Shown here in pieces: positions 63,360-64,000 of a DNA stretch of 64,000 nt. The position numbers and the translations under genes were made by a program. The DNA lies in assembly GCF_014193255.1 (NCBI RefSeq), contig NZ_JACHZB010000002.1, forward strand, positions 620,001 through 684,000. Reading direction: 5' to 3'. This DNA comes from Rhizobium sp. BK196. Lineage in GTDB: Bacteria; Pseudomonadota; Alphaproteobacteria; Rhizobiales; Rhizobiaceae. The notes beneath the pieces were generated by a model. That model saw nothing but the letters and a program-made list of their open reading frames with translations. It had not been told where the DNA came from and ran no database searches. How positions within the stretch are numbered: position 1 is the stretch's first letter; the number at the start of each line of letters is the position of its first letter.

Positions 63360-64000
63360 ATGCACGAAATCTATCAGAGGGTATTTGGCGCTGCCAAGGC
63401 CATTAAAGGTCTCGATGGCCTCCGGGCGATTTGCGTTCTCTTCGTGCTCACCGACCATGCGGGACTGACCAAAACTCAGGAAACGGGTACACTCGCGGTC
63501 TGGGTCTTTTTCGCGTTGAGCGGCTTTCTCATCGTGCCAATTCTCTTCAAGGCGCGGCAGCGGATCGAAGCGGGCACGTCCGATGGTCTGACAGAAATCG
63601 TGCTGTTTATGCGCAATAGAGCGTTGCGGATATTCCCGATCTATTACCTGACACTCGCGCTGATCTTCATGTCGACCGTAACAGTGGTTTCGGGCGACAA
63701 TGTCGATAAATTCTACGGCAGTATCGGCTGGATTCTCACCTATACGACGAATATCTACATCGGCTTCGTCAGGCATGACTGGCTGGGGCCGCTATCGCAT
63801 CTGTGGACCCTTTCCGTCGAACAGCAATTCTATGTGTTTTTCCCACTTCTGTTCATCTGGCTGCCGTCGCGGTTCTGGCGATCCGCCATGCTGGTCTCTC
63901 TGCTTGTGCTGCTCGTCGTCTCCTGCTGGTGGGTGTTCGACGACGTGCTTAAGTTTCGCGTCAATTCACTTTCGGGTTTTTATGCCATTGCAGTCGGTGG
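63360..64000 (+). CDS. Membrane acyltransferase (acyltransferase-3 family), cut by window end
   Basis: The first 213 residues of an OafA-like acyltransferase, open to the right edge. It starts MHEIYQRVFGAAKAIKGLDG, with LDGLRAICVLFVLTDHAG carrying the family's Arg and His, WVFFALSGFLIVPILF, RNRALRIFPIYYLTLAL, and WTLSVEQQFYVFFPLLF with the conserved Glu. AAGGA lies about 8 nt before the ATG. Compared with the previous gene it is closer to the OafA/exopolysaccharide acyltransferases. The C-terminal part is off the window. Confidence 0.88.
   Translation, partial: MHEIYQRVFGAAKAIKGLDGLRAICVLFVLTDHAGLTKTQETGTLAVWVFFALSGFLIVPILFKARQRIEAGTSDGLTEIVLFMRNRALRIFPIYYLTLALIFMSTVTVVSGDNVDKFYGSIGWILTYTTNIYIGFVRHDWLGPLSHLWTLSVEQQFYVFFPLLFIWLPSRFWRSAMLVSLLVLLVVSCWWVFDDVLKFRVNSLSGFYAIAVG

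Overview
The window looks like a piece of a Rhizobium/Agrobacterium-type alphaproteobacterial genome. It is GC-rich, with tightly packed operons whose genes often overlap by 4 nt (ATGA). It is dominated by ABC uptake systems, and it carries minCDE, BA14K-type and acyltransferase-3 genes and a two-component pair typical of rhizobia. No tRNA, rRNA, insertion sequence, prophage or CRISPR array was seen. In S. meliloti and Agrobacterium minCDE lies on a secondary replicon, so a chromid origin is possible but cannot be shown here.

Left part (1-15,200): the 3' end of katG, then a betaine/choline-type ABC transporter (SBP, permease, ATPase) read leftward. Divergent from it is a catabolic operon of a GntR regulator, kduI, kduD and a polar-amino-acid-type ABC transporter. 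A fused HyuA-HyuB hydantoinase/5-oxoprolinase and a MarR-like regulator follow.

Middle left (15,190-23,070): a LuxR-type protein with the Met/Trp substitutions of plant-signal-responsive LuxR solos. It is flanked on both sides by proline iminopeptidase genes, one of which heads an oligopeptide ABC transporter operon. This resembles known pip/LuxR-solo loci that sense plant compounds.

Purine-like operon (23,076-31,255, leftward): eight tightly spaced genes encode a separate Rieske ferredoxin-like protein, an oxygenase catalytic subunit lacking a Rieske domain, a GST homologue, a predicted 8-oxoguanine deaminase and a BMP/nucleoside-type ABC transporter. The split oxygenase plus GST recalls the NdmC/NdmD/NdmE purine N7-demethylase. 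This is the strongest candidate in the window for an undescribed pathway.

Centre (31,400-43,420): a degenerate acylphosphatase-like protein, a DUF763 protein, a double-BA14K protein, a Gly/Asn-rich exported protein, a NarL-type two-component pair with an unlisted 56-residue membrane protein, and a polysaccharide cluster. That cluster holds a GT2, three nucleotidyltransferase domains in two genes, a HAD phosphatase, a GDPD-like protein and a divergent flippase.

Right part (43,600-64,000): stand-alone TreS-like enzyme, GFA protein, several small unknown proteins, exonuclease III, a second-type rpsU with a structured leader, acyltransferase, a small hydrolase, a LuxR HTH remnant and a sugar transferase. 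These are followed by minCDE with a perfect CtrA-type box upstream. Last come an RpiR-regulated Ugp-like transporter operon containing a glycerophosphodiesterase, and two membrane acyltransferases, the last cut by the window edge.
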